Of a DNA stretch of 64,000 nt, positions 38,651 through 47,895 are shown in pieces (the stretch's first letter is position 1; every line of letters starts with the position of its first letter). The translations under genes and the position numbers were made by a program. Location of the stretch: assembly GCF_001307275.1 (NCBI RefSeq), contig NZ_CP012831.1, forward strand, positions 3,464,501 to 3,528,500, given 5' to 3'. This stretch comes from Pseudomonas fluorescens. Lineage in GTDB: Bacteria; Pseudomonadota; Gammaproteobacteria; Pseudomonadales; Pseudomonadaceae. The notes below the pieces were generated by a model. It was not told the origin of the DNA. It saw nothing but the letters and a program-made list of their open reading frames with translations, and did no database searches.

Positions 38651-39652
38651 ATGAAGTCGCGCATCTGGCGTTTGGCAGGTGTTGGTCTGTTGTGGGCAAG
38701 TGTCAGTGCGCAGGGAATGGCCGACGATCAGCAAAACCGTGGCGGCCCGGACGGCGGTCGCGGGCAGGACGGGCGCGGCGGCAACGGCCAGGGTTACTCG
38801 GGCCAGCCGCGGCCGCAGAGCAACGAAATCATTCGGGGTGACAACAGTCGTCAGTTCGAGGTCAAGCCGCAGAACCCGGGTGGACAACACTACGATCGCC
38901 CACCGCAGGACCCTAACGCTCACGGTCGTCCGCCGCAGCCTGGCAACAACTTGCCCATCCAGGGCCGGCCCGACAGCGTGACCCAGACCCGCGAACCGCA
39001 ACCGGGGTATTACCGCGATATCCCTCGGCGCAACGATGGCTATCCGAACGCAGGTCCGCGACCAGACCATGACGGTCGTCCCGGTCAGCATTGGCCCGGT
39101 CGGCCGGATGGGCATGGCAACGGGTGGGGCCCGGGGCCGCAATACCGTCCGGGTTATGTGATCGACCGTTTCCCGGATCGCAACTACCGTGTGCCCTATC
39201 GCGGCCAGGACTATTTCTATTCCGGCGGCTACTGGTATCGCCCGCAAGGACCGCGTTACGTCGTGGTCGCGCCACCGCGGGGCATCCGCACTCGTTACCT
39301 GCCCGATTACGCCCGGGAAGTATGGATCGGCAGTTCGCTGTTCTTCCTCGCTGCCGGCGCCTATTACATCTACGAAGCCAACACCCAGGATTATGTCGTG
39401 GTCGATGCGCCGGTCGCCAACCCGCAGCCGCAACCCCAAGGCAACAGTTTCGATGTGGTGGCCTATCCGGCCAACGGCCAGTCGCCCGAGCAGGTCAATC
39501 AGGATGGCTACGACTGCTATCGCTGGGCGGTGCAGCAGAGCGGGTTCGATCCGCGCAACTACACCTACCCGCCGGCACCGGAAGTGGTGCAGACCTATCG
39601 CCAGGCCCAGGGCAGTTGCTTGAGCAGTCGTGGGTATCAGGTGACGTACTGA
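38651..39652 (+). CDS. Secreted Pro/Gly-rich protein, DUF6515-like
   Basis: 333 residues. Signal peptide (about 1-24, ending QGMA), then a long disordered Gly/Arg/Pro/Gln-rich stretch to about residue 170, and a Tyr-rich C-terminal domain with YSGGYWYRPQGPRYVVV, one hydrophobic segment SLFFLAAGAYYIY and two cysteines (DGYDCYRW, GSCLSSRG). I place it in the DUF6515 type from overall look; function unknown, envelope location inferred. GAGG precedes the ATG by 6 bases. Confidence 0.82.
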   Translation: MKSRIWRLAGVGLLWASVSAQGMADDQQNRGGPDGGRGQDGRGGNGQGYSGQPRPQSNEIIRGDNSRQFEVKPQNPGGQHYDRPPQDPNAHGRPPQPGNNLPIQGRPDSVTQTREPQPGYYRDIPRRNDGYPNAGPRPDHDGRPGQHWPGRPDGHGNGWGPGPQYRPGYVIDRFPDRNYRVPYRGQDYFYSGGYWYRPQGPRYVVVAPPRGIRTRYLPDYAREVWIGSSLFFLAAGAYYIYEANTQDYVVVDAPVANPQPQPQGNSFDVVAYPANGQSPEQVNQDGYDCYRWAVQQSGFDPRNYTYPPAPEVVQTYRQAQGSCLSSRGYQVTY

Positions 39653-39672
39653 CTATCCAGTGCAAATCCCCT

Positions 39673-39767
39673 TGTGGCGAGGGAGCTTGCTCCCGCTGGC
39701 CTGCGCAGCAGGCCCAGGATCTTGCGGCCGCTGCGCAACCGAGCGGGAGCAAGCTCCCTCGCCACCG
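39673..39767. repeat. REP pair (REPIN), class B
   Basis: Inverted GTGGCGAGGGAGCTTGCTCC arms with inner words GGCCTGCGCAGCAGGCC, between two convergent genes. Confidence 0.85.
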
Positions 39768-39782
39768 GTTCTGTGTTCGGCA

Positions 39783-40676
39783 TCACGCGCTGGCGCGCTT
39801 CACCACGTCCGACGGATCGGCATGCACCAGCACTTCGGCCTTCGGATAAGCGTGGTGGATGGCATCGGCGGCCTGATCGCTGATGCCGTGGGCCACTGAC
39901 AGGGTCAGGTCCCCCGGCAACTCCAGGTGCAGTTGCACGAACCAGTGGTTGCCGGAGACCCGCGTACGCAGGTCATGGGCGCCCAGCACGCCGGGCACGG
40001 CGCAGGCCAGTTCCAGCATGCGCTGGCTGACGTCGGGCGGCAGTTCTTCATCCATCAGCACCGCGAAGCTTTCCCGGGCGATCTGGATGGCGCTCCACAG
40101 GATGTACGCGGCGATCCCCAGGCCGAACCAGGCGTCGAGTCGATACCAACCGAACCCGGCCAGTACCAGCGCGACCAGGATGCTGCCGTTGAGCAGCAGG
40201 TCGGAGCGATAGTGCAGCGAGTCGGCGCGCACGGCGTTGGAGCCGGTGGCGCGGATGACCCGATGCTGCAACGCCAGCAGCGCCACGGTCAGCCCCAGGG
40301 AAAACACAATCACACCGACGCTGAGCCAGGGCGCCTCCACCGGCACCGGGTTCTTCAGGCGTTCGAAGGCCTGCAAGGCAATCAGCACCGCACTGGCGCC
40401 GATAAACAGCGCCTGGGCCATGCCAGCCAGGGATTCGGCCTTGCCATGACCGTAGCGATGGTCATCGTCGGCGGGGCGTAATGCATAGTGCACCGCCAGC
40501 AGATTGAGCAGCGAGGTGACGCCGTCCAGGGCCGAGTCGGTCAGGCCGGCGAGCATGCTCACCGAACCGCTGAGCCACCAGGCCAGGGCCTTGGCGATCA
40601 CCAGTGTGAGGGCCACGGCCACCGACGCCCGGGTGGCCAGGCGCAGCAGGCGAGCGTGTTCGGTGCTGGTGGTCAT
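39783..40676 (-). CDS. Cation diffusion facilitator (FieF-like divalent metal exporter)
   Basis: 297 residues with six membrane segments and a cytoplasmic C-terminal domain. Site A residues of FieF are present: D47 and D51 in LTDSALD and the histidine and aspartate in DSLHYRSD. HRYGHGKAESL is the conserved loop after TM3. It exports divalent metals such as Zn2+ or Fe2+ by proton antiport; the metal cannot be fixed from sequence, though the D-D/H-D tetrad is the FieF pattern. Confidence 0.92.
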   Translation of the reverse strand: MTTSTEHARLLRLATRASVAVALTLVIAKALAWWLSGSVSMLAGLTDSALDGVTSLLNLLAVHYALRPADDDHRYGHGKAESLAGMAQALFIGASAVLIALQAFERLKNPVPVEAPWLSVGVIVFSLGLTVALLALQHRVIRATGSNAVRADSLHYRSDLLLNGSILVALVLAGFGWYRLDAWFGLGIAAYILWSAIQIARESFAVLMDEELPPDVSQRMLELACAVPGVLGAHDLRTRVSGNHWFVQLHLELPGDLTLSVAHGISDQAADAIHHAYPKAEVLVHADPSDVVKRASA

Positions 40677-40704
40677 GGCGCGGTCGTTCCTTCAGTGGCG
40701 CCGG

Positions 40705-41124
40705 TCATGCGGCCGGTTTCAGACCGAGGGTGGCCAGTTGTTGCGCGCTGCCTTTGTGCTGGATCAGTCGAGGATCGTCCAGTGGGAAGCTGCGGCCCAG
40801 TTCGCGTTCCAGGATCGCCTGCAGTTTTTGGTTATTGACTGTGCCGTCGGGGTTGATGGCCGGCTTGAGTTTCTCTGGCTCGATCTGGACGCTGCGGCCC
40901 GGTTCGAAATAGATGGCGCCGGTGGCAAAGTCCACGGCGAACGCGATCAGGCCGGGGATGATGTAGAACAGCAGGCCGACGGCATCGAGGGCGGCGATGG
41001 CCGGGTCGATCTTGCCGTCGATCTGGCCGCGGCGGTCCGGGTAGAAGATCGAGCCACAGGCGCTGATTTGAGTCAGCAGGGAGGCGACCAGCACGCCACC
41101 GATCACGCGAAAGGGAATACGCAT
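40705..41124 (-). CDS. Small lipoprotein of unknown function
   Basis: 139 residues beginning MRIPFRVIGGVLVASLL with a lipobox at ISACGS, then a segment GLLFYIIPGLIAFAVDFATG that is hydrophobic and conserved among similar Pseudomonas lipoproteins, and a soluble C-terminal half. AGGAG precedes the ATG at 41124. Homologues are sometimes mislabelled as a nucleotidyltransferase; nothing in the sequence supports that. Confidence 0.85.
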   Translation of the reverse strand: MRIPFRVIGGVLVASLLTQISACGSIFYPDRRGQIDGKIDPAIAALDAVGLLFYIIPGLIAFAVDFATGAIYFEPGRSVQIEPEKLKPAINPDGTVNNQKLQAILERELGRSFPLDDPRLIQHKGSAQQLATLGLKPAA

Positions 41125-41193
41125 AGCAATCTCCTGAACAGGTAGTAGAGGCGTTGCTGGTTGGAGTCCAGACCACGCTAAACAGTTCGCCGT

Positions 41194-41199
41194 TATACT
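41194..41199 (+). promoter_or_regulatory. Candidate -10 element of hrpB
   Basis: TATACT 24 bases upstream of the hrpB ATG in the short divergent gap. A matching -35 is not evident. Confidence 0.4.
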
Positions 41200-41222
41200 C
41201 GGCCCTCTGTTTTGGAGCCAGC

Positions 41223-43742
41223 ATGATTTCTTTGCCGATTGATGAAGTTTTACCCGCCCTGCGTCAAGCCTTGGCATCACGCCACGAAGCCGTGCTCGAA
41301 GCACCGCCCGGTGCCGGTAAAACCACCCGTGTTCCCCTGGCCTTGCTGAACGAGCCCTGGCTGGCCGGACAGACCATCCTGATGCTCGAACCCCGGCGCC
41401 TGGCGGCACGGGCGGCGGCTGAGCGACTGGCCAGCGAACTGGGGGAAAAGGTCGGTGAAACCGTCGGTTACCGGATTCGTCTCGACAGCAAGGTCGGGCC
41501 CAGGACCCGCATTGAAGTGGTCACCGAAGGCATCCTCACCCGCCGTTTGCAGGACGACCCGGCGCTGGAAGGGGTGGGGCTGCTGATTTTCGATGAATTC
41601 CACGAACGCAGCCTCGATGCCGACCTGGCCCTGGCCTTGAGCCTCAACGGTCGGGAGTTGTTTCGCGAAGACCAACCGCTGAAAATCCTGCTGATGTCCG
41701 CCACCCTCGAAGGCGAGCGCCTGGCCGGGTTGTTGGACGACGCGCCGATCCTGCGCAGCGAAGGCCGCATGTTCCCGGTGACGGTGCGCTGGGGCCGGCC
41801 ATTCCAGCCTGGCGAGTTCATCGAACCACGGCTGGTGCAGACCGTGCTCGAAGCCCTGCACGATGAAGCCGGCAGCGTCCTGGTGTTCTTGCCCGGGCAG
41901 GCGGAGATCCGTCGGGTCCATCAGCAACTGGCCGAGGCCTTGGGCGAGGGCGGCAACGTCTTGCTCTGCCCGTTGCACGGCGAACTGGACCTCGCCGCTC
42001 AACGCGCCGCCATCGACCCGGCACCCGCCGGCCAGCGCAAGGTGGTGCTGGCCACCAACATTGCCGAAACCAGCCTGACCATCAATGGCGTGCGGGTGGT
42101 GATCGACGCCGGACTGGCCCGGGTGCCGCGTTTCGACCCGGGCAGCGGCATGACCCGACTCGACACCCAGCGCATTTCCCGGGCCAGCGCCACCCAGCGG
42201 GCCGGTCGCGCCGGGCGCCTGGAGCCGGGGGTGTGCTACCGGTTGTGGTCCGAAGACCAGCATGAACAATTGGCCGCTTACGGTAGCGCGGAGATTCTGT
42301 CGGCGGACCTGGCCGGGTTGGCCCTGCAACTGGGGCGCTGGGGCGTGACGCCGCAGCAATTGGTCTGGCTCGACGTCCCGCCCGCCGCTGCGTATGCCCA
42401 GGCCCAGGACCTGCTGCAGCGCCTGGGCGCGCTGGAGGGCGAGCAACTGACCCGCCACGGCCAGGCCATGGCCGAACTGCCGGCTCACCCGCGTATCGCG
42501 CATCTGCTGTTGCGCGGCCAGGCGCTGGGGCTGGCGGACATGGCTTGCAATGTCGCCGCGCTGTTGGGCGAGCGCGACATTCTGCGCGGTGCCGGTGCCG
42601 ACCTGCACAGTCGCCTGGCCTTGCTGTCCGGCGAAGAACGAGCGGCGCGCGGCGCCCAGGGCGGGGTGCAGCGGGCACGGCAATTGGCCCGGCAATATCG
42701 CGGTTACCTGCGGGGCAAGGCCGAAGAGGCCGTAGCCGATCCCGATCATCCGCGCTGGCTCGGCGCGTTGCTGGCGTTGGCCTATCCCGACCGCGTCGCC
42801 CAACAGCGCCGGCCCGGTGGCGCGGAGTATCGCCTGGCCAACGGCCGGGCGGCGTTGTTTGCCGAGGCTGACAGCCTGATGAAACAGGCGTGGCTGGTGA
42901 TCGCCGACCTGGGTAGCCGCCAGGGCCAGCGGGAAGAACGAATTTACCTGGCGACGGATTTCGACCCGGCGCTGTTCGATTCGGTGCTGGCCGAACAGGT
43001 CCGCGTGGTGGACCAACTGGATTGGGATGAACGCGAAGGCGTGCTGCGGGCCGAGCGCCAGCGCAAGGTCGGCGAACTGGTGCTCAGCCGCGAACCGTTG
43101 ACCGGCCTGGATGAGTCAGCCCGTAGCCAGGCCCTGGTGAACCTGGTGCGGCGCAAGGGCCTGGAATTGCTGCCCTGGACCCCGGAACTGCGGCAATGGC
43201 AGGCGCGGGTGGCCTTGTTGCGTCGCCTTGAACTGGAGGCCAAGGGCGAGAGTGAATGGCCAGACGTCAGCGACGCAGCGCTGCTGAACACCCTCGAGCA
43301 CTGGTTGATGCCGTATCTGGGCCGAGTCTCGCGTCTCAGCCATTTCGCCAACCTGGACCTGTCGAGCATCGTCCACAACCTGTTGCCCTGGCCGTTGCCG
43401 CAACGCCTGGATGAGCTGGCGCCGCACCATTTGAGCGTGCCCTCGGGCTCGTCGATTCGCCTGGACTACAGCGAACATCCACCGATCCTGGCGGTGCGCT
43501 TGCAGGAGCTCTTCGGCCTGGCCGATACCCCGCGCATCGCCGGCGGACGCCAGGTGGTCAAGCTGCACCTGCTGTCACCGGCCCGCCGACCGGTGCAGGT
43601 GACCCAGGACCTGGCGAACTTCTGGCGCAGCACCTACGCCGAGGTGAAGAAGGATTTGAAGGGGCGCTATCCCAAGCATTACTGGCCGGACGATCCGCTG
43701 GTGGCGGAGGCGACGGCGCGGGTCAAACCGCGTAAGGCCTAG
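41223..43742 (+). CDS. hrpB: ATP-dependent RNA helicase HrpB
   Basis: 839-residue DExH-box helicase. Motif I is APPGAGKTTR, motif II DEFHER, motif III SATL, motif V ATNIAETSLTI and motif VI QRAGRAGR, followed by the HA2 and HrpB C-terminal domains. The cellular role of HrpB is not well defined; it is distinct from the type III regulator of the same name. ATG 41223 starts MISLPIDEVLPALRQAL. It is convergent with the orphan gene that follows 9 bases after its stop. Confidence 0.95.
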   Translation: MISLPIDEVLPALRQALASRHEAVLEAPPGAGKTTRVPLALLNEPWLAGQTILMLEPRRLAARAAAERLASELGEKVGETVGYRIRLDSKVGPRTRIEVVTEGILTRRLQDDPALEGVGLLIFDEFHERSLDADLALALSLNGRELFREDQPLKILLMSATLEGERLAGLLDDAPILRSEGRMFPVTVRWGRPFQPGEFIEPRLVQTVLEALHDEAGSVLVFLPGQAEIRRVHQQLAEALGEGGNVLLCPLHGELDLAAQRAAIDPAPAGQRKVVLATNIAETSLTINGVRVVIDAGLARVPRFDPGSGMTRLDTQRISRASATQRAGRAGRLEPGVCYRLWSEDQHEQLAAYGSAEILSADLAGLALQLGRWGVTPQQLVWLDVPPAAAYAQAQDLLQRLGALEGEQLTRHGQAMAELPAHPRIAHLLLRGQALGLADMACNVAALLGERDILRGAGADLHSRLALLSGEERAARGAQGGVQRARQLARQYRGYLRGKAEEAVADPDHPRWLGALLALAYPDRVAQQRRPGGAEYRLANGRAALFAEADSLMKQAWLVIADLGSRQGQREERIYLATDFDPALFDSVLAEQVRVVDQLDWDEREGVLRAERQRKVGELVLSREPLTGLDESARSQALVNLVRRKGLELLPWTPELRQWQARVALLRRLELEAKGESEWPDVSDAALLNTLEHWLMPYLGRVSRLSHFANLDLSSIVHNLLPWPLPQRLDELAPHHLSVPSGSSIRLDYSEHPPILAVRLQELFGLADTPRIAGGRQVVKLHLLSPARRPVQVTQDLANFWRSTYAEVKKDLKGRYPKHYWPDDPLVAEATARVKPRKA

Positions 43743-43751
43743 CACCCTGTA

Positions 43752-44996
43752 TCACAACGACTGCTGCAGATGCCTCCTGACGATATCTGCAATCAAAAGG
43801 CCTGTTTTTTCGGAAAAGGCCACGGATACCTGGCCGTTGGCATACTGGATTCTGGCCGGCGCGAGGGATTCGTCGCTTTCGGTCACGCCCTTGACCACGG
43901 CATAGCCATTGACCGAGACGATCAGGCGAACTCGCTTGACCGGCAAGCCTTCTCTAAAGTCCCTTTGCAAGACGTCCGCTGGGACAATGCCTGAAATCCT
44001 CGGGTCCGACAGTGGCGAACTTGCGTCTCTCTCGTAGTGGTTGAAGAACCGCTCGATGAGTACCCCCTCTACCTGCTCGAAGGTGAACACCAGGTTGTCG
44101 AAAAGCCGATGTGGGTCAAATTCTTGTGTTCTCAGGCAGAACGTCAAGACCTTCAAGATGATTTGCGACCCTTTGAAGTCAGGGTCATCTACCGCTGGGT
44201 GGGCGCTTTCGGAGAAATGGAGCCGGGTCAGATACAGGGCATCGTCCTTGACCAGGATGTTCAAGTCGATCCTGGGAGGCGTGGTTTTTATCCCGATGGA
44301 TTTAATGCCATACCATTCATAAAATCCGCCGAACCGGTCATGAATGGGTGTGTTGGGTTTGCGCCCGTTGTTGATGTCGGATTCGTAATACAGCATGTTG
44401 GAACACAAGGATTCCGCCAGTTCTTCAGTCGGCGAGATATGCGTCCAAGGCCATTCATCCAGGGGGGCGAAGCGTTCGTCTTCCGTTTCGATCCGCTGCT
44501 TGAGCTGGTTTGTCCCTGAACCGGCGAGGTAGCAGGTTCCAAAGTTCTGGGTGGTCATCGTGGCTTCAGGGCGGTGGGTATAGGCGCACTTGCCACCCTT
44601 TCCATCCAGTAGAACGCCCAGCATGTGGAATGCACCCGCGGTCTGGCCCATGCCCATTAGAACCTGGTCGATCGTGTTGGCATCGATCATGGCGTCGGGT
44701 TGATAGCCGAGCTTGATGTCAATCGACTTCGCAAGCTCCACCCAGAACTCATAGGCCGACCGGCAATCCCCTGCAAAGGCGAGCATGCCGCTGTTGTTCG
44801 GCAGGATGTAGGTTTTTCGACCCATGCGCGCGATATGAAACGGCCCGTCAGCGTCATGCCAATCAGTGGGTATCAGCCCCAGCGAAGGAACCCACACGGA
44901 CATCGACTGGCGCTTGTCTGGACCGTCCGCGCTGATCAAGCAGTCGGCGATCAAGTGTGGGTCATGCTCGGGGTTGATCAGGGCGATTACCGTCAT
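43752..44996 (-). CDS. Orphan protein with proteasome-beta/HslV-like N-terminal nucleophile hydrolase features
   Basis: 414 residues, no named family recognised. If Met1 is removed the first residue is Thr, and the start TVIALINPEHDPHLIADCLI places Asp at mature position 17, as in proteasome beta and HslV. A Lys in GRKTYIL precedes GMLAFAGD, where the beta fold has its catalytic Lys before a GxxAGD-type strand; GSG at 159-161 and DRFGG at 220-224 recall the Ser129 and Asp166/Ser169 motifs. The C-terminal ~170 residues are unlike anything I know. AGGA lies 8 bases before the ATG. GC content and codon use look lower than in its neighbours. Confidence 0.7.
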   Translation of the reverse strand: MTVIALINPEHDPHLIADCLISADGPDKRQSMSVWVPSLGLIPTDWHDADGPFHIARMGRKTYILPNNSGMLAFAGDCRSAYEFWVELAKSIDIKLGYQPDAMIDANTIDQVLMGMGQTAGAFHMLGVLLDGKGGKCAYTHRPEATMTTQNFGTCYLAGSGTNQLKQRIETEDERFAPLDEWPWTHISPTEELAESLCSNMLYYESDINNGRKPNTPIHDRFGGFYEWYGIKSIGIKTTPPRIDLNILVKDDALYLTRLHFSESAHPAVDDPDFKGSQIILKVLTFCLRTQEFDPHRLFDNLVFTFEQVEGVLIERFFNHYERDASSPLSDPRISGIVPADVLQRDFREGLPVKRVRLIVSVNGYAVVKGVTESDESLAPARIQYANGQVSVAFSEKTGLLIADIVRRHLQQSL

Positions 44997-45009
44997 GGTG
45001 AGATTCCTT

Positions 45010-46089
45010 TCAAGGCATGGCTGGCAACAAAAAACGCGCAATCACCGGTAAATGGTCGGAGATGCGCAAGGTGTCGTCCTGGCGCACCTGGGCTTCAACC
45101 CGTTTGATCCGGGGGCTGTAGAACAGGTAGTCAACGGTGCGGTCGGGGCCGTTGAGGCCGGGGTCGTTCGGGTAGTGGGTCAGCCAGTGCTCGCGGTCGA
45201 TGCCGCTGGCTTCGTTGTTGGTGGGAATCATCGGGTACTTGTCCCACAGCAGGTGCAGCGGGCTGTCGGCGGAGTAGGGCGTGCGTTGCTCGGACGGCAG
45301 GCGTCGGTACTGGCCCAGGGGCAGCAGGTTGAAGTCGCCGCCGATCAGCCAGGGCGTGCCTGCGGATTCGAACTTATCCAGTGCCTGGGTCACGGCGGTG
45401 ATTTGTCTGGGCAGGGTTTCGTCCGGTTCAGTGGCCCGTTCCAGGTGCGTGTTGAGCACCGCCAGCTGGCTGCCGTCGCTCAGTGACAGATAGCTCACCA
45501 ACAAGGCATTTTTCGGCTGGAACTGACGGCTGATGACGTTGGTGTCGGCCACCGGCAGTTGCACCCGTTCGGCATGGTCGATGCGGTAGCGACTCAGGGT
45601 CGCCAGTTGCCGGCCGACGCTGCCGAAGATGTGCGGGTCGGGGATGAAGTCGGCTTTCCAGTCGAAGGCGCTGGTGCCGCACGGATAGAGGTCGGCGAGG
45701 CGTTCCTGCAGTAGCTTGAGCTGGTCCTGGTAATCGCTGGCCTTGGCGCCCTTGTCCAGTTCCTGGAGCAACACGATGTCCGGTTGCTCGTCGCGGATGA
45801 CCCGGGCCACTTCGTCGAGACTGAAGGCCATGTCTTCCAGGGTCGGGCTTTCATCGTCGCCCTGGGCCAGGTCGTGCCAGAACACGTAGCGCTTGCCGGC
45901 GAGGAACTGGACGTTCCAGGTCATCACCTTCAAGGCTTGGCCGGGTGCCAGCGCGGCTGCATTGGCGGTGCAACTGACCGGCACGCTTTCCCGGGGCTCT
46001 GGCCGCCAGGTCAGGCCGTAGATCGACAGGGCGGCCAGGCTGAGGATCAACAGCAGGCCCAGCAAGGTGTGGCGCAGTAGACGGGTCAT
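45010..46089 (-). CDS. Endonuclease/exonuclease/phosphatase family protein, membrane anchored
   Basis: 359 residues: an N-terminal membrane segment (about 8-26) and a periplasmic EEP domain with MTWNVQFL, LLQELDKG, LIGGDFNLLPLG and a C-terminal SDHLPVIARF. The Asn, Glu, Asp and His metal/catalytic residues of the fold are present. The family includes sphingomyelinases, phosphoinositide phosphatases and nucleases; the substrate is unknown. The start at 46089 gives the membrane anchor directly. Confidence 0.88.
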   Translation of the reverse strand: MTRLLRHTLLGLLLILSLAALSIYGLTWRPEPRESVPVSCTANAAALAPGQALKVMTWNVQFLAGKRYVFWHDLAQGDDESPTLEDMAFSLDEVARVIRDEQPDIVLLQELDKGAKASDYQDQLKLLQERLADLYPCGTSAFDWKADFIPDPHIFGSVGRQLATLSRYRIDHAERVQLPVADTNVISRQFQPKNALLVSYLSLSDGSQLAVLNTHLERATEPDETLPRQITAVTQALDKFESAGTPWLIGGDFNLLPLGQYRRLPSEQRTPYSADSPLHLLWDKYPMIPTNNEASGIDREHWLTHYPNDPGLNGPDRTVDYLFYSPRIKRVEAQVRQDDTLRISDHLPVIARFLLPAMP

Positions 46090-46179
46090 GGCTCGGCTTA
46101 TGGGCGAAACGCAAAAGTGCTCCCGAGCATAACCGAGAGCGGTTCTCAAGCCCAAGCCCAGGGCTGTCGCCGTGTGCGA

Positions 46180-46842
46180 TCAGCGGCGCTCGGGCCTGGC
46201 CTCGATCAGCATGAACAGGCGGAACAGCACCACGGTGGTGAACAGTTGCAGGAAGCTGTGGACGCTGTCGATCAGCAAACTGACCGCGGGGTTCTGGGGT
46301 GACGGATACACCGAGACGCTGGCGCCCTTGAGCAGCCACAGTGGGCCCATCACCGCGAGAATGCACAGCAGGATCCGCCAGAAGTTGCCGCGGGACAGGT
46401 TCAGGCTTTCCTTCATCGCCGCCAGGGGAGCCAGGCCCCTGAGGACCAACAGGTATTCGCCGAAGGCCAGGGTCACCATCAGCCACAGGCCCGGCAGGAA
46501 GTACAACGACAGCCCCACCAGGATCAACAACGTGTTGAGGGCCGTCAGCAAGGCAAAGCGTGGCCACAGCGTGAGGGCCGTTGCGAGCAGGTCCCGCGTG
46601 CGTGGTGCTTCACCGCGGCTGCGGGCGTCGAGAAACAGGATCAGCGCGGCGGTGTACAAGGGGTACACCAGCAGCCCGACGATCACGCTGTAGCCGGGAA
46701 AACCGTCGGGGCCGAGGGCGCTGTCCACGCCTTGCTGCAGCAGGGCCTCGAGTATCACCAGTGGCAGGCACAGTTGGGCGATCCGGCCCAGATGGCGCTT
46801 GAAGAAATACAAAGAGTCGCGCAGCACGTCAAACGGATTCAT
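46180..46842 (-). CDS. YciC/UPF0259 family inner-membrane protein
   Basis: 220 residues, almost entirely hydrophobic, with about six membrane segments. The opening MNPFDVLRDSLYFFKRHLG and the ESLNLSRGNFWRI motif fit the YciC family, now linked in enterobacteria to phospholipid transport between membranes. A specific role in this organism is not shown by the sequence. Confidence 0.87.
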   Translation of the reverse strand: MNPFDVLRDSLYFFKRHLGRIAQLCLPLVILEALLQQGVDSALGPDGFPGYSVIVGLLVYPLYTAALILFLDARSRGEAPRTRDLLATALTLWPRFALLTALNTLLILVGLSLYFLPGLWLMVTLAFGEYLLVLRGLAPLAAMKESLNLSRGNFWRILLCILAVMGPLWLLKGASVSVYPSPQNPAVSLLIDSVHSFLQLFTTVVLFRLFMLIEARPERR

Positions 46843-47017
46843 GGGTCGGTATCGCAGTTGAAAAAGCGGTCCGACACTTTAACCGATCAGGCGCCCGCAC
46901 AAGCAAACGTAAACATCAGGTAAAGACCATTGAAAGCTTTCCGGCGAGCCCCATTACTGATGGGCACCGGTCTTCGGGATCGGAATGGTTTCTACCCGGC
47001 AATCGAATGAGGTCGCC

Positions 47018-47767
47018 ATGAACAACGAAGAACAAACCCTGATCGATGGACTGTTTTCACGGCTGCAACAGGCCGAAAAGGATTCAGCCCCGCGCGACGC
47101 CCAGGCCGAGGCGCGGATCAAGGAGCACCTGGCGAGCCAGCCAGCGGCGGGCTATTTCATGGCCCAGGCGATCCTGGTGCAGGAGGCCGCGATCAAGCGC
47201 CTCGATGAGCAGAACAGGCAACTCGCCCAGCAGGTCGAGCAATTGCAGGCCGAGCTGCAACAAGCGCGCAAGCAAGCGCCGGCACCCAGCGGTGGCGGTG
47301 GTTTCCTCTCGAGTATTTTCGGCGGCAGCCCGCGGGATTCGCGCCCGGCGAGCGCGCCGGCCGCCAGCGGTGGCGGTTGGCGCGAACCGGCGCAACCGTC
47401 CTTCAATGCCCCGGCCCAACAGGGCTTCGGCGCGCCGCCCGGCAATTATGGCGCACCGCAGCAACAGGCCCCGGCAGCGGGCAGCTTCCTCGGCGGCGCC
47501 CTGAAAACCGCGGCGGGCGTGGCGGGCGGCGTGATGCTGGCCCAAGGCATCAGCAGCCTGTTCCACAGCAATCAGCAACCGCAGGAGATCGTCGAGGTCA
47601 TCAAGGAAGAACCGGCGCAACCGGTCAACGACACCGCAGGCAACGGTTGGGGCGATGACTCGCGCGTGGCCGACAACGACACCTACGGCAACGACCAGGG
47701 CGGGTTCAGCGACGCGGATTACAGTGACGATTCATCTTCCTTCGGCGACGACGACTCTTTCGTCTGA
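47018..47767 (+). CDS. DUF2076 family protein
   Basis: 249 residues: N-terminal helical/coiled-coil part (about 1-85, NEEQTLIDGLFSRLQQAE, LDEQNRQLAQQVEQLQAELQ), a Gly/Pro/Ser/Gln-rich linker, a hydrophobic Gly/Ala segment around AAGVAGGVMLAQGISSLF, and an acidic Asp/Ser-rich tail. Function unknown; the family is periplasmic or membrane-associated in some predictions, but no signal peptide is visible here. GAGG precedes the ATG. Confidence 0.87.
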   Translation: MNNEEQTLIDGLFSRLQQAEKDSAPRDAQAEARIKEHLASQPAAGYFMAQAILVQEAAIKRLDEQNRQLAQQVEQLQAELQQARKQAPAPSGGGGFLSSIFGGSPRDSRPASAPAASGGGWREPAQPSFNAPAQQGFGAPPGNYGAPQQQAPAAGSFLGGALKTAAGVAGGVMLAQGISSLFHSNQQPQEIVEVIKEEPAQPVNDTAGNGWGDDSRVADNDTYGNDQGGFSDADYSDDSSSFGDDDSFV

Positions 47768-47895
47768 CCTGCCATTCGTCCGGGGCGCCCTGGCGCCTCG
47801 GGTCGATTATTCGCGGAACAATCCTTCTGGCTGGCATACTGGGCGACTTTTCGGCCCTGGTGGGCTGCGTACGTGTGCATCCAAGAGGAAACGCG

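Noticed and set aside
43752..44996. Possible toxin or phage-defence gene
   Set aside because: No partner gene, no known defence domain, and the proteasome-like residues give a simpler reading; it was reported as a hydrolase candidate instead.
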